Of a stretch of 64,000 nt of DNA, positions 9,516 to 21,779 are shown one piece after another. The position numbers were made by a program, and so were the translations under genes. This DNA comes from Antilocapra americana (lineage: Eukaryota > Chordata > Mammalia > Artiodactyla > Antilocapridae), in contig ML664161.1 in NCBI GenBank assembly GCA_007570785.1, forward strand, positions 42,358,472 to 42,422,471. Direction: 5' to 3'. The notes under the pieces are model-generated. The model saw nothing but the letters and a program-made list of their open reading frames with translations. It was not told the DNA's origin and did no database searches. The first letter of the stretch is position 1. Every line of letters begins with the position of its first letter.

Positions 9516-12503
9516 CTTCTTTTGATGACAGATGGTTGAGACACTGGATGACATAGAGACATGGCATCAAGACAGGAGCAGGATTTGTTGATATTTCTGC
9601 CTTCATTTTATTGTTGGTGATAGCAGTGCCATTATATTCACACTCTCACTGGATTAAAAACAAATGTCCACTATCAGCTGGCCTGATATATATTCTCAGG
9701 TTTTCTCCCTCTACATTTTCTCCATGTTAGGAGGAATCCTAACCAAACTGCAGTACTTCTTCAGCTAACCATCAGTATTGAGTTTCACAGTGTGTGAGTG
9801 AAATCAATATGTAATACAAAGAAATTAAAATATCCTAGTGTCTCTAGTCAGAACAGTCTCCCCACATTAAAGGAAGACTGTGTTCTTCATAGTTGGAAAA
9901 TTTAAGGTACTCCACTCAATCTCCTATTTGTTTTCTATGTCAAAATTATTGGGTTACCTACTGATTAGCAGACCTGGCCAATTAGTCTAATTATCTCATC
10001 ACATATTTTCAACTTCTCCAGCTGTGAGAGTTACTTTTTATTCTGACTCTTTCAATAAAAAAAAAAACTCCGCCAGCTGAGACAAATGACGAGTAAAGTG
10101 ATAATGCCCACCAGCAATTTATCCTGACTATTTATTCAGAGCAGCATAAGTGGTACAATGGAGCCATGGGATAGAATTCAGGGAATGAATTGTGGCGCTG
10201 TATTTTGAGGCACTGAGGAAGTCCACAGCTCCTGGCACATGTAAATAAAACTGGTGCTAATTTCAATTGCATCTCATTACTACTGCAGGCGATATATATG
10301 AATCTATGCAAACAGATGAGATTACTTTGGGAACATGCCCAAGATTAATTCACTTATGTCCTGGAGAGGTAGGAGTAAGAACAAATTGGCAAAGAATTAG
10401 GAAATGAAAATGAGTAAGACAAGTCCCCTTCACAAGAACATATAATCTAACTTTGTCTATCCCTTATTCCTACCTCCTCAGAGAAAGTTTTTCTTCCCCT
10501 GAGAGAAAAACTCAGAGGTGATTTTGTTTTTCCATAGTTCCCTTCTATGTTCAGTGGGCAGCAGGGTAAAAGATTTGTCAAAAAAACCTCATAGTTCCAG
10601 CTTCTACATGGCTTCTTGGTTTTTAATGGACACCGTGGTTATGTTCCAAAGAGCTCCTAAAAATAGAAAGAACTTAACCTGCTGTCTTAAGTCTTTAATG
10701 AGGGTCACTTCTCTAGGCACAGTCACTTCAGATTTTTATTTTCAAAAGAGAGGCCACCTTAGAAGCTCCCTGAGAAAAGAAGAATAGTCATAGGACAGCC
10801 TGGAAAGCTAAAAGCAACTTTGTCATTCAGACCCTGACTGCATTAACAGGATGGCTGGCAATCACCTTGTGCCTTGTTCAAAGCCTGCCATCTCTGCGGG
10901 CTTCCAACTCATCCCCTCCAGCTTGTTCTCTGATCAGTGAGATTCTCTGTGTCTTTGCGTAAAGGTCATGGAATCCTAACAGCTGCAAAACATTTTGAAG
11001 GGGGATTAACTAGCTTGATTCCAGCCTACCGACTGAAATACATGACTCAGAATGAGAATCTCAGATTAATACTATGGGTTGTCATCCCAGACGCAAGGAA
11101 ATTCAGACACCTATGTAACCCCTCTTGGAAAAGGAACTATCAGGATTATTTCCTCAAGGCTCCTGGAGAGAATAAACAATGAAGTGCTCAAAATTCCTCG
11201 ATGGAGTTGACTTTCAGCCACAAGAGTTCCGAAGACAATCGCAAGGACCAGATCCATTCAGTGTTATAATGACTCAGTTTTCTAGGGAATATATCTAAGA
11301 CCAATGTAGGAAGAGACTGGATGTGGACAAAAGAAAAACACCTAATTTGCTAAATTAACTGATTAATTGAAATAAACATAGAAACCAAAGCTGGTTTCCA
11401 GTCATCTGTACAAGTTTGTGAGGAGGACTCGCTCGGATGATTTGGAGTGTGGTGTAGACCTAAGGCGTGTGGGAGCAGCAATATGTTTATTTGTGCTTAA
11501 ATAGAAACAGAGATAGCTAGTCCAAGCAAGAACTTCCTCCACAGAAAGAAACTGCAAATAACCCATCCCCTGGCTGCCAACTAGAGGCTTATTTTGGGAA
11601 AAGTAAGTAGGAAGAGGCTGCAAGGCCAGTCCAAGAGGATTTAGAGGTGTTCCTCCCACACACCAGGCGCGCATTAGCATGTCTCCTCAGCTTCTGAACC
11701 ATGTACCAGCTGCAAACAGACAATAGGGGGAAACTGTCACAGAGGAAGAAAAAGGTCCTGGAAAAGCCTGTTAATTAAGAAAAGATGGAGGGGCGTGTGT
11801 TTTTAGAAAGCAATACAACTCCTGAACAGAGGAAAAAAGTTTATAATAGAGAGTTTTGAAAGACAATGACTCAAATGGAAAATAAATCAAAGTAAACTAT
11901 GTTATCGCTCTGCAAGGTGAAACCACAGTTACTTGTTCCTCAAGCATTTATCCAGCACTTACTGAGAAATGCTGAATTTCATGAGGGGAAAAGAAATGAA
12001 ATTAGACAGTTTATATTCTTCAGTGATTGGCATCTATTTGCAAGGATAAAAAATTTATACCAACAACTGCTATGCAAAATTACGAATTTTGGTCACTTAT
12101 GAGGTACCAGCTGTTTAGGACTGTTGCCTTATTATAAGCACATGGCTAGGATGAGTTTAAAAGGATGACAACTTGAGATGCCACCGTTGACTTTGGAAGA
12201 ACAGGAATGTTAAATGTAGGTTGTAGAGCCAGGTTGACTGTCTTTTTTCATTTTTCTTTTCTTGAAATTCATCAACTCAAGAAAGTACCCCTCTACTTAT
12301 CACCCCCACCACAAGCTACATGTTATTTACCCAGCAGAGAGTTCAAGGTCACTGCCTAGAATGGATGTAACAGGAATGGTAGGCGATGTAAGCCCAAGAG
12401 CAGCCAAAAAGGCAGGTAAAAGTTAGACCAGTGCAAACAGAATGAAGGACAAAAGGCAAATGCAAGTGAGTCCTGAGGGACTTAATGGAAAAAAGTTGCT
12501 TAC
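9516..12503. other. Unassigned, mostly unique DNA
   Basis: About 3 kb without a recognisable ruminant or mammal-wide repeat apart from short A-runs (for example near 10058). Open frames at 10518-10787, 10937-11182, 11402-11680 and 11899-12102 are isolated, lack splice context I can defend, and show no family resemblance. This is one of the least repeat-dense parts of the window. Confidence 0.45.
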
Positions 12504-12504
12504 C

Positions 12505-12524
12505 AAAAAAAAAAAAAAAAAAAA
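12505..12524. repeat. A20 homopolymer
   Basis: Twenty consecutive A. Either a retroposon tail whose body I cannot recognise or a simple repeat. Confidence 0.9.
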
Positions 12525-12589
12525 TGGGAGAGGAGTCATTACAGAATTAAAAATTAGATCACATTTGATGAAAAAGGACAATAAAAGTA

Positions 12590-12765
12590 ATTTACTGATT
12601 AATCACTATTACTCATGATCACCACCTTATGAAGAGGTGATAGCAGTCCCATTTTCCATATTCAGAAACTTGCTATTGAGCAGAGAGACAGGAGTCTGCA
12701 GAGCCAGAATTAGCATATCAGCTGAGGAGCTAACCACTACACCATCTGGACTCTCAGTTCCACTG
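12590..12765 (+). mobile_element. MIR SINE, degraded
   Basis: CACCTTATGAAGAGGTGATAGC, then CCCATTTTCCATATTCAGAAAC, GCAGAGCCAGAATTAGCATAT and the end block TAACCACTACACCATCTGGA, in MIR order. Confidence 0.68.
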
Positions 12766-14139
12766 GACTCTGGAAACTGCAAGTAGATACCAATAGCAGT
12801 GGATTCTGGAAATTTCCATCAAATGCCCATGTTTCTTCTCTTATCATAGGCTTTAGGCTGGGCCGTGTGCATCTAGCTTCTCTAGGTAGACGATAGCACA
12901 AAGTCAAAGTGAACGGCAACTTCAGCCCACAGCAGACCACGGACATTGCTCTATGTGCCATTTCCAACCACTCGACTCCATTATGTCCCTCCTCTGGAAG
13001 TGTCAGCCTGGAGCCTTTGTTCTTCTGGGTAGGCCAGAGTACACGGAGAAAAGTGAAGCTTGGCAATCGCAAGTAATGCCCTGATGTGCAGAGAACCAGG
13101 CTCACACCTTCGAGAAAAAAGGCCCTTTCTCAGAGCTGCTGCAGTACATCTAGCCCATAGCTACCTGCCCCTTTGGTCTCTGCAGGAAAGAGGTCAGGTT
13201 CCAGGGCTCATACGGGCCCTTAACTCAAGTGAATGGACATCCAGGAAGTTGGGGATAAGGAACAAAACATTCAGTTACAGCACAGGGGCAATGCTAACAA
13301 TGTTTATTTGCAGGCTCCAATGGCTAACTTCAGTTTTAAAAAATCAAATTTGAAGACAGAGTGACAAACATGATGAGAAATATCCTAGATTCTCACATTT
13401 CTTATGACTGGTTCTGAAATGGACCTGATAAGCTCATGGATGTGCATAAATGCTAATTGTCTGAAAGGAGCAACTCCTGGAACTGAGGCTCAGTTTATTA
13501 TTCTGTTGTTTTTAGTCTCCATGTTGAGTTTGCCTCCTAACACAGAGAGGGTATCCAAGTGAGAGACTGAGAAGGAGGGCGCCCGCGGAGCAGAGAGGTA
13601 CTTAATGTAGACACCATTAATAAATCACTAATAGTTAAGATATAGATTGGATGATGGGCAGCAGATGGGAAGGAGGTATGTCAAATTGCTTTTCTCATAT
13701 AGATTATTGGATTAACAAGGAAGCATCAGGCAAGTGGCAAACTGGTGTAACAAATTGCTATCGTAAAAAAGAAAAAAAATTGAACTTATCCCAGGATGGT
13801 AATAAGGCTCTGTAGGCCATTAGCCCTTCGGAGAGGTGCTAGAAGTGGGCATATCCCTCTAAGATGGTAATACAGAGAAAGCTCTCCATATGCCTCCTCC
13901 CCCCACTATTGTACCTAAGCACATCCTGGTGAGGGGAGGGGGAAGGGACATAGCCAGACAGCAGAGGGAAATGAATTAATGAATGGGTTAGCAGGTACAT
14001 GCCCCACATGATAAGAGATAAGCAGAAGTATATACACCACACCATTCTGGCAATCAATGCTGGTTTCAACCAATACGGCCCTCTTGATTTGCCCCCTCCA
14101 TACCCTCCAGCTTTTTATTTTGAAAATTTTCAAACCTAC
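12766..14139. other. Unassigned non-coding stretch
   Basis: No confident repeat or exon. The overlapping frames at 12737-13105 (-) and 13060-13353 (+) are not in any family I know. A small GC-rich spot (GGGCGCCCGCGGAGC) sits at 13577-13591. Confidence 0.45.
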
Positions 14140-14150
14140 TGACAAGTTGC

Positions 14151-14363
14151 TGCTGCTGCTCAGTTGCTTCACTCATGTCCGACTCTGTGCGACCCTATGG
14201 ACTGCAGCCTGCCAGGCTCCTCTTTCCATGAGATTCTCTAGGCAAGAGTAGTAGAGTGGGTTGTCATGCCCTCCTCTGGAGGACCTTCCTGACCCAGGGA
14301 GAGAAACCGAGTCTCCTGCATTGCAGGTAGATTCTTAACCGCTGAGTCACCAGGGAAGCCCAT
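14151..14363 (-). mobile_element. Bov-tA SINE (antisense) with TSD
   Basis: Starts with a TGC-trinucleotide tail (antisense of GCA) and CAGTTGCTTCACTCATGTCC, and ends with the tRNA-like head TAACCGCTGAGTCACCAGGG. The 11-mer TGACAAGTTGC is present at 14140-14150 and 14364-14374, a clean TSD. Confidence 0.95.
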
Positions 14364-14399
14364 TGACAAGTTGCACTGGTAATAAAATGAGCACCTGAT

Positions 14400-16250
14400 A
14401 ATATTATGCAGGGTTCACCAGTTGTTAATATTTTGCCACATTTGCTTTGTCTTTCATTTTCCTTCTCTCTTTTTGGTGAACTATTAAGTGGTAGACACCA
14501 AAATGCTGCAGAGGTATGTATTTTCTGTGACCAAGGTTATTCTCCTACATATTCACAATGGAATTGATCATTTTCAGGAAATTTTAGCTTTCATAAGTAA
14601 TATTATGCAACATACAATCTATGTTCAAATTTCCCAAGTTGTTCCCATAATGTCTTCTATAGCTTTATTAAAAATCCAGGATTCAATAAAAAATGCATTG
14701 TTTAGTCATCATATCTCTTTAATAATTTATATTCTAGAATGTATCTAGCTTTTCTTTTTAACTGTTAAAAGACTGACATTTCAAAGTGTCCAGACTAGCT
14801 GTTTTGCAGACCATTTCTCAATTTAGATCTTTCTGATTACTTCCTCATGATTAGAATAAGGTTAAACATTTCTGGCAGGATGTGTCGCTTGTAGTACATC
14901 ACTTCAGGAGGCATATGCTGCCAGTTTGTCAAACTTGGTGATTGTAAGTTTCACCATTTGGTTAAGGTGATGCTGTCAAATTTCTCCATTATAAATAGAG
15001 CCTGTTCCTTCTGTTATTAATAAATAATCATGAAACTGGGTGATTATAAGACCAATGTTTTACACAATAGTTTTAGCATGTTTTGATGATTTTTGTTTGA
15101 ATCAGTTATTACAATAGTCATTGATAGCCTGAGAAAATCATCAGTTTACATTCTTTCTACATTTATGAGTTGTTATTCTTTTGTAGAAATAAATCTTTCT
15201 TGTTATTTTCTCCATTCACCTCCATTATTTTTGCTACCACTATGGCCTCAGAGAGGTTTCCTGTAATCCATTCTGGCCAATATTTATAATAATATTCTGG
15301 TTGTCACAAATTTGTTCAGTATAAGCCTCTTTAATCTGGCATCAATGATTTTTTGACATTGTCTTATCAGTGTTAGAGCACTTCTTTACTTTTTGATTCA
15401 ATTCACTGCTCCTGGCTCACCTTGTACTTCATTGCCCCAGATTTAGAGTTTGTTAGTTTTCCAAGGAGTCCTAGTTCCTTTGAATGGAAGTTGGCAATTA
15501 GAAACCAACATCAGGTGATAAATACATTCATTGCTACTTAAGTATAACTACTTTTAAGCTCTTTCTTTGAATCTGTACTGATACTTCCAAGTCTAATCCA
15601 ATACAGCAGAGTTCTCCTTCCCCCTTTCCACATTTTTTGCCACTCTCCTACCATGAGAATTCCATGCCCCCAACACCAATATATTTGCTCATTTGCTCAG
15701 TTCTGCAATACCCACAGAATTGTTTCAAACTAGTCAACCACCAATAGTTTCTTTTCATCTTTAGAAAATATACCACTGAAGGTGGGATGCAGTCAGAGTA
15801 AGGTTCAAAGCTTACTGGAATTAATTCTGGCTTTCTTTCTTCTTTGATATAGAGTTCAATTCATGTGTTTGTATTCAATTCCTAGATTTTACTATATGCT
15901 TGATAAATTAATAATGTTTTCTGAATATACAAAACACTAACATGGTTTAAGTCAAAATAAATTGAAATGTAAACTTAGAAAATATCAATCCCTCTATTAT
16001 TGCTTTGTTTTCACCCATCTCCAAAAGACAACAAATAACCTTAGTTTCTGTGTTAACCATCTTGTGTTTCCCTTTGAAGATATTTATTTATATGTATGTT
16101 TGTTCAGATTTCCTTTCGTTACAAAAATGATAGCAGACCATTTTTACCTTGTTCTTTTTCCTTTCAATGCGAAATTTTGAAATTAGGTGCATCTTTCTAA
16201 ATTCCTTTGCACTGTTCTATTCAACTTCTCAGGTAATGAAATTGTATCTT
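14400..16250 (-). mobile_element. Ancient L1 (L1M-type) 3' region, antisense
   Basis: A long diverged stretch with blocks I know from ancient mammalian L1 3' ends read in antisense: a 'not-quite-unique' run TTCTCCTACATATTCACAATGG (14539), TTCAAATTTCCCAAGTTG (14624), TTCCTCATGATTAGAATAAGG (14841) and CATCACTTCAGGAGGCATATG (14897). It ends with the CCTTGTTCTTTTTCCTTTCAATG-type block (16148). No coding frame. Orientation and subfamily are inferred. Confidence 0.55.
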
Positions 16251-16413
16251 GGTTCCAGGTAAAATGAGTAGATCCTGAAGAAAGAAGTTAAGAAGATGAA
16301 AGAGATGAGGACTGTGTTAATTTTCTAACTGGCACAGAAATTTATATGCAAGTATTTCACTTAATATATTTCTAAGTGTGCTTCAGATGGTCCCTCAAGT
16401 CATAATCAGGTAA

Positions 16414-18338
16414 GTTCAGTTCAGCTGCTCAGTCGTGTCCGACTCTTTGCGACCCCAAGAACTGCAGCATGCCAGGCCTCCCTGTCCATCACCAACTCCC
16501 AGAGTCTACCCAAACCCATGTCTATCGAGTCAGTGATGCCATTCAGCCACCTCATCCTCTGTCATCCCCTTCTTCTGCCCCCAATTCTTCCCAACATTAG
16601 GGTCTTTTCCAATGAATCAACTCCTCTCAAGAGGAGGCCAAAATATTGGAGTTTCAGCTTCAACATCAGCCCTTCCAATGAATATTCAGGACTGATCTCC
16701 TTTAGGATGGACTGGTTGGATCTCGTTGCAGCCCAAGGGACTCTCAAGAGTCTTCTCCAACACCACAGTTCAAAATCATAAATTCTTTGATGCTCAGCCT
16801 TTTTCACTGTCCAACTCTCACATCCATACATGACTACTGGAAAAACCATAGCCTTGACTAAACGGACATTTGTTGGTAAAGTAATGTCTCTGCTTTAAAA
16901 TATGCTATCTAGATTGGTCATATCTTTCCTTCCAAGGAGTAAGCGTGTTTTAATTTCATGGCTGCAATCACCATCTGCCATGAATTTTGGAGCCCCAGAA
17001 AATAAAGTCTGACACTATTTCCACTGTTTCTCTATCTATTTGCCATGAAGTGATGGGACCAGATGCCATGATCTTAGTTTTCTGAATGTTGAGCTTTAAG
17101 ACAACTTTTTCACTCTTCTCTTTCACTCTCATCAAGAGGCTTTTTAGTTCCTCTTCACTTTCTGCCATAACGGTGGTATCATCTGCATATCTGAGGTTAT
17201 TGATATTTCTCCCAGCAATCTTGATTCCAGCTTGTGCTTCTTCCAGCCCAGCATTTCTCATGCATACAAGTTAAATAAGCAGGGTGACAATATACAGCCT
17301 TAATGTACTCCTTTTTCTATTTGGAACCAGTCTGCTGTTCCATGTCCAGTTCTAACTGTTGCTTCCTGACCTGCATACAGGTTTCTCAAGAAAAAGGTCA
17401 GATGGTCTGGTATTTCCATCTCTTTCAGAATTTTCCACAGTTTATTGTGATCTACGTTCAAAGGCTTTGGCATAGTCAATAAAACAGAAATAGGTGTTTT
17501 TCTGGAACTCTCTTGCTTTTTCGATGATCCAGTGGATGTTGGCAATTTAATCTCTGGTTCCTCTGCCTTTTCTAAAACCAGCTTGAACATCTGGAAGTTC
17601 ATGTTTCATGTATTGCTGAAGCCTGGCTTGGAGCATTTTGAGCATTACTTTACTAGCATGTGAGATGAGTGCAATTGTGTATTAGTTTGAGCATTCTTTG
17701 GCATTGCCTTTCATCACAATGAAAACTGACCTTTTCCAGTCCTGTGGCCACTGCTGAGTTTTCCAAATTTGCTGGCATATTGAGTACAGTACTTTTACAG
17801 CATCATCTTTGAGGATTTGAAATAGCTCAACTGGAATTCCATCACCTCCACTAGCTTTGTTCGTAGTGATGCTTTCTAAGGCCCACTTGACTTCACCTTC
17901 CAGGATGTCTGGCTCTAGCTGAGTGTGAGTGATCACACTGTCATGATTATCTGAGTCGTGAAGATCTTTTTTGTACAGTTCTTCTGTGTATTCTTGCCAC
18001 CTCTTCTTAATATGTTCTGCTTCTGTTAGGTCCATAACAATTTCTGTCCTTTATCAAGCCCATCTTTTCATGAAATGTTCCCTTGGTATCTCTAATTTTC
18101 TTGAAGACATCTCTAGTCTTTCCCATTCTGTTGTTTTCCTCTATTTCTTTGCATTGATCGCTAAGGAAGGCTTTCTTTTCTCTCATTGCTATTCTTTGGG
18201 ACTTTGCATTCAAATGGGTATATCTTTCCTTTTCTCCTTTGCTTTTCATTTCTCTTGTTTTCACAGCTATTTGTAAGGCCTATTTGTATTTGCTTTTTTG
18301 CATTTCTTTTCCATGGGGATGGTCTTAATCCCTGAGGG
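16414..18338 (-). mobile_element. BovB LINE, 1.9 kb copy lacking the endonuclease
   Basis: Reverse-orientation BovB with the TTCAGTTCAGCTGCTCAGTC tail at 16415. Minus-strand pieces cover the linker/RT N-terminal region (18007-18264), RT fingers (17682-18035), RT palm (17300-17602 and 16968-17261, intact YADD at 17178-17189), and the C-terminus (16562-16849). The frame is broken at least five times. The copy stops upstream near 18338, 5' of the KSKGEKERYTHLNA region. One stop (TAA at 17682-17684) is shared at the homologous codon with the 32.9 kb copy. Confidence 0.95.
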
Positions 18339-18339
18339 C

Positions 18340-18480
18340 ACTCAATAAAAATTCTTATTCCCAAGGCCCACTCCAAATCTGCCATATCCAATTCTCTGTA
18401 GCGTAGAGGTCAGGAATCTGCATTTTCAAATGAATGAGTGATTCCATGGACCTTCAGAGAAGCTTAGGCTATTATGAGAA
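18340..18480. mobile_element. Probable MER5/MER58-type hAT fragment
   Basis: CCCACTCCAAATCTGCCATATC and GGTCAGGAATCTGCATTTTCA resemble the interior of Charlie-type MER elements. The antisense BovB ends right at its edge, suggesting BovB inserted into it. Short and diverged. Confidence 0.4.
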
Positions 18481-19100
18481 GAATATAAAAAAGACTGTCT
18501 TTTCACTTGAGTGTTTAAGGCCTAAGGCTGCTTTTCCTATAAGAGCATGATTTTTTTTTTTTTTAAGAAGAAGCTGGTTTCTTTTGGAGTAAGGCCTGAG
18601 CCCATCTCCATTACTGGATTAAGCTAGCTAGATAAACTGTATTCCTCTTGGATCATTGAGATGAATCAGAGTTGGATGGAGCATACCAGAACCACACAAA
18701 ACTTTCCCCTAACTTCTAAACCTCAGAGTAGAGTTTCCACGGAACAGTGGCCTTCCAAATGTTCCATACTACATTTCTGCCAATGGATAACAGAGGAAAC
18801 AGGTGGATGGCAACTGTAAGTATTCAAAACTCTACCATTTCCATTGCTTCTTCGACACTCCTTAGCCCTTCCATATTCTCCAGTATGGATTTGAAGATGC
18901 CCAAGGGCACACTGTCTCATCTAAAGTTAATGGTTTTATTTAAAAATGAGATATTCTTGGGAGGAAGGGAGGGGAAATTAATCATCAACTCCATTTTGCA
19001 GCTATGAAAATTGAGATGCAGAGAAGCAGTGTGGATGAGAGGCTAGTTGAGAGAGCCCTTCACAACACTGTTAAGTAGTTAAACCTTGTCTTTAATCATT
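18481..19100. other. Unassigned non-coding stretch
   Basis: Contains a T-run at about 18550-18564. No gene or repeat family recognised. Confidence 0.4.
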
Positions 19101-19104
19101 TACT

Positions 19105-19345
19105 TTGAACAGCTAGTGTTTATCAAGTATCTACTATGAGCCAGGGACTTTCCTCCATGCTTTTCCTTCTTCAGCTCTTTTAATTTTTAATACCACCTTT
19201 ACGAAGCAGGTACTATCACCATCTGTCTCTTAAAGGTGAATACACTGCAACTTACAGATGGTATTACTTGTCCAATCTGCGTAGTGAAGCGAGAGCTAAA
19301 TCTATGTTGCTGTAACCAGAACCCAAGCCCTTAACTGTTACATAA
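19105..19345 (+). mobile_element. MIR SINE
   Basis: TCAAGTATCTACTATGAGCCAGG (head), ACCTTTACGAAGCAGGTACTATCACC (core), then AACTTACAGATGGTATTACTTG and a GAACCCAAGCCCTTAACTGTTA end block, in MIR order over its near full length. Confidence 0.75.
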
Positions 19346-20499
19346 CTGAAAAGGGCTTCCAGAAACATGGTTCTTTATGATACTAACCCAGGTGCTCAGT
19401 GTCACAGTCTGTTGATGGCTGTCCTAAGGATTTACACTTAAGAGCTAACAAGCTCTTCCCCTCAAATTCTTAAAAGAGCAGGGATTCAAGAAACTTTTTT
19501 GTGACCTTAGCCAAGCCTCTGTGCTTTCCTAGAATTGTGTCCTCATGCTGTGAAAACAAGGGGAATAAAAAACATTTTTAAAAGTGTATATACATATACG
19601 CACACACCCACACATATATATATGAAAGATATAATCTTTCACTACTGATATAATCCAAATGCCTAATTTACATTTTCACACTAAGGTTTTAGTAGTTTTG
19701 TTTGCTTCTTCTTCATTGCTTTAATATTTGAAGGCGCCCCTCTTTATTCTCAAAGGCATCTGAGTTCCAAAAGAGGCCAATGTATTAACTCCAAGAAGTC
19801 TCTAATAGTGCAAATTTCCAGACAGAAAAGGCTGCTGTATGCTGATTACATTTCTTTTCCTGTTCTGAGGACAACTGCGTTCAGAAAAACACTCTCAGAG
19901 ATAGGCTGGATAAATTGGGAACAAGGCCCAGCTCTCTGAAACAGGATTGGCAGAAATGAGGTGAGAACACAGGGCCCACAAGCCAGCTGGCACACATGGC
20001 AGGGGTCCCTCCCAGGCATCAGAGATTCAGGGGAACCATAGAAACCATATGTGTGAGAAACACTGGCAGAGGAGGGATGGTATATCAGAATTGTCTCCAC
20101 ATGGGGTAAATCCCAGGAGATCTGATGTGACTGTGGTTTCCAGGCCCCTAGCTTCTGGTGTTGGGAAGCAAAACCTCCTCTGTACCCCACCAGTGAATGA
20201 GACAAGACTCACGTCTCTCATTTTCACCTCTGCTTGGTGTTTTCTGTTTCAGGGGCCCCTTTGCTGATGGTCACCGGATAGAAATGACCTGTCTGTCAAT
20301 TTTAAGGTTTATGAAGACAAGACAGACATTACTTTGCTGTGCCTCACAGCTCATGGCTCTTCGAGACAGTAGTTTCTAACTGTATATTGTATTAATTGAA
20401 GAATAGAGAATGAAGCCAAGTTTCTAAGGTGGCGAAATCCAACTTACCTTCTAGGTAAAATAAGATAACATGTAGCCCGTTCTTCTATTGCTTGTAATT
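19346..20499. other. Unassigned stretch with TA/CA-rich patch
   Basis: A degenerate TATACA/CACACC/TATATA patch at 19586-19622. The frames at 19846-20379 overlap on both strands and have no family match. TTTCTGTTTCAG at about 20243-20254 looks like a splice acceptor but no exon can be supported after it. Confidence 0.4.
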
Positions 20500-20690
20500 C
20501 ATTAAATCATTCAACAAATATTTATTGAATAGTGCTTACTTATGTATCAGTAAGCTAGTAGAAGCTGAGGCAGTAAGCAAGTCAGGTAATAAGTCCTACC
20601 CTCTTGGAGTTGAGTACATATTGGTGGAGGCATGGCATGAAAATGTAAACAAATAGGAATTTCAGATAATGAGAATTGCTATGAATAAAA
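20500..20690 (-). mobile_element. L2 LINE 3' end (antisense)
   Basis: The hallmark antisense L2 end: CATTCAACAAATATTTATTGA at about 20511, followed by the CCTACCCTCTTGGAGTTGAGT block and AATGAGAATTGCTATGAATAAAA. Confidence 0.75.
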
Positions 20691-20869
20691 ATTTGATATT
20701 GTGATTTGTAACAAAAAATACATATTTGATTATCCAGATGACCATAAGATATTAATATTTCTCATATATATTTGTTCTTCCTCTACAGTTCAAATTTTTT
20801 AAGTGTTGCAAAAGTGATAAAGGTCTCTTTTGTCATGCTAATGAGACCACTTTTTAAAAGCACCTAAAG

Positions 20870-21365
20870 ATGGGGGCTGGTGCCAGTGGGGCCACCCTTG
20901 TGATTAGAGGGTTGGAACTTCCCGTCCTACCTCCTGACCTCCAGGCTGGGAGAGAGGCTGGAGACGGAGTTCATTCATCAATGGCCAAGAATTTAATCCA
21001 ATCATGCCTATGATAATGAAGCCTTCCTAATAGCCACAAAAGATGAGTTTGGAGAGCTGCAGGGGTTGATAAACATGTGGAGGTGTGGGGAGAATGGCAT
21101 GATCCAAGGAGGCATGGAAGCTCCATCCCCTTTCCCAGCCCTTGCCCTATGCATCTCTTCCATCTGGCTGTTCCTGAGTTATAATCTGTTATAACACACC
21201 TGTCTTCTAGCAAGTAAAATGTTTCTCCGATTCCTGTGAGCCACTCTGGCAAATTAGTGAAAACCCAGAAGGAGGCCACGGGAACCTCTACTATGAAGCC
21301 AGTTGGTCAGATGCAGAGGTTACAACCTGGGCTTGCAAATGGCGACTGTAACGGGGTGAGGGGGA
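20870..21365 (+). mobile_element. Ancient ERV-type LTR, family unassigned
   Basis: Recognisable mammalian LTR blocks in order: CATCAATGGCCAAGAATTTAATCC (20976), CCTATGATAATGAAGCC, CCTTGCCCTATGCATCTCTTCC (21140), ATCTGGCTGTTCCTGAG, TTCCTGTGAGCCACTCTGGCAAATTAG (21231) and GGCTTGCAAATGGCGACTG (21330). This is the layout of an LTR I know from other mammals, but I cannot name the subfamily. No coding region is attached; probably a solo or partial LTR. Confidence 0.5.
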
Positions 21366-21647
21366 ACCCAAACCCCATAATGGAATGAAGTATTCAAACC
21401 CTAAAGAGAATTAAAGCAGGATAATTGAATAGAAAATGATTGAGACAGGGCAGGGGAAATACCTTAGGCAGGAGAATCTGCGAGCAGGTGAGGGCATAAG
21501 AAACTCTAAGCATGTTGGACATAGCCTTTAACTAAAGAGGGTCTCAGTGAAGCTTGGAAACTATTTCATCAAGAGTTTTTGATACTAGTATAAAGGCAAT
21601 ACATGCACTTACTATAACATTTTTAGAGCATAGTAAGATATGGACAT

Positions 21648-21757
21648 GTATCTGGGCAAACTTCAAGAGATGGTGAGGGACAGGGAAACCATGTATGCTA
21701 CAGTTCATGGGGTCACAAAGAGCTGGGCATGACTGGGTGAGTGAACAACATCAACAG
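21648..21757 (+). mobile_element. BovB LINE 3' tail, very short
   Basis: Only the last 110 bases of BovB: TCAAGAGATGGTGAGGGACAGG, CAGTTCATGGGGTCACAAAG and GACTGGGTGAGTGAACAACA. Extreme 5' truncation. Confidence 0.88.
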
Positions 21758-21779
21758 GATATAAAAAGCCCAATATCCT

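Noticed and set aside
20243..20380. Exon after a splice-acceptor-like TTTCTGTTTCAG
   Set aside because: The following frame is short, has no donor I can defend and no recognisable protein.
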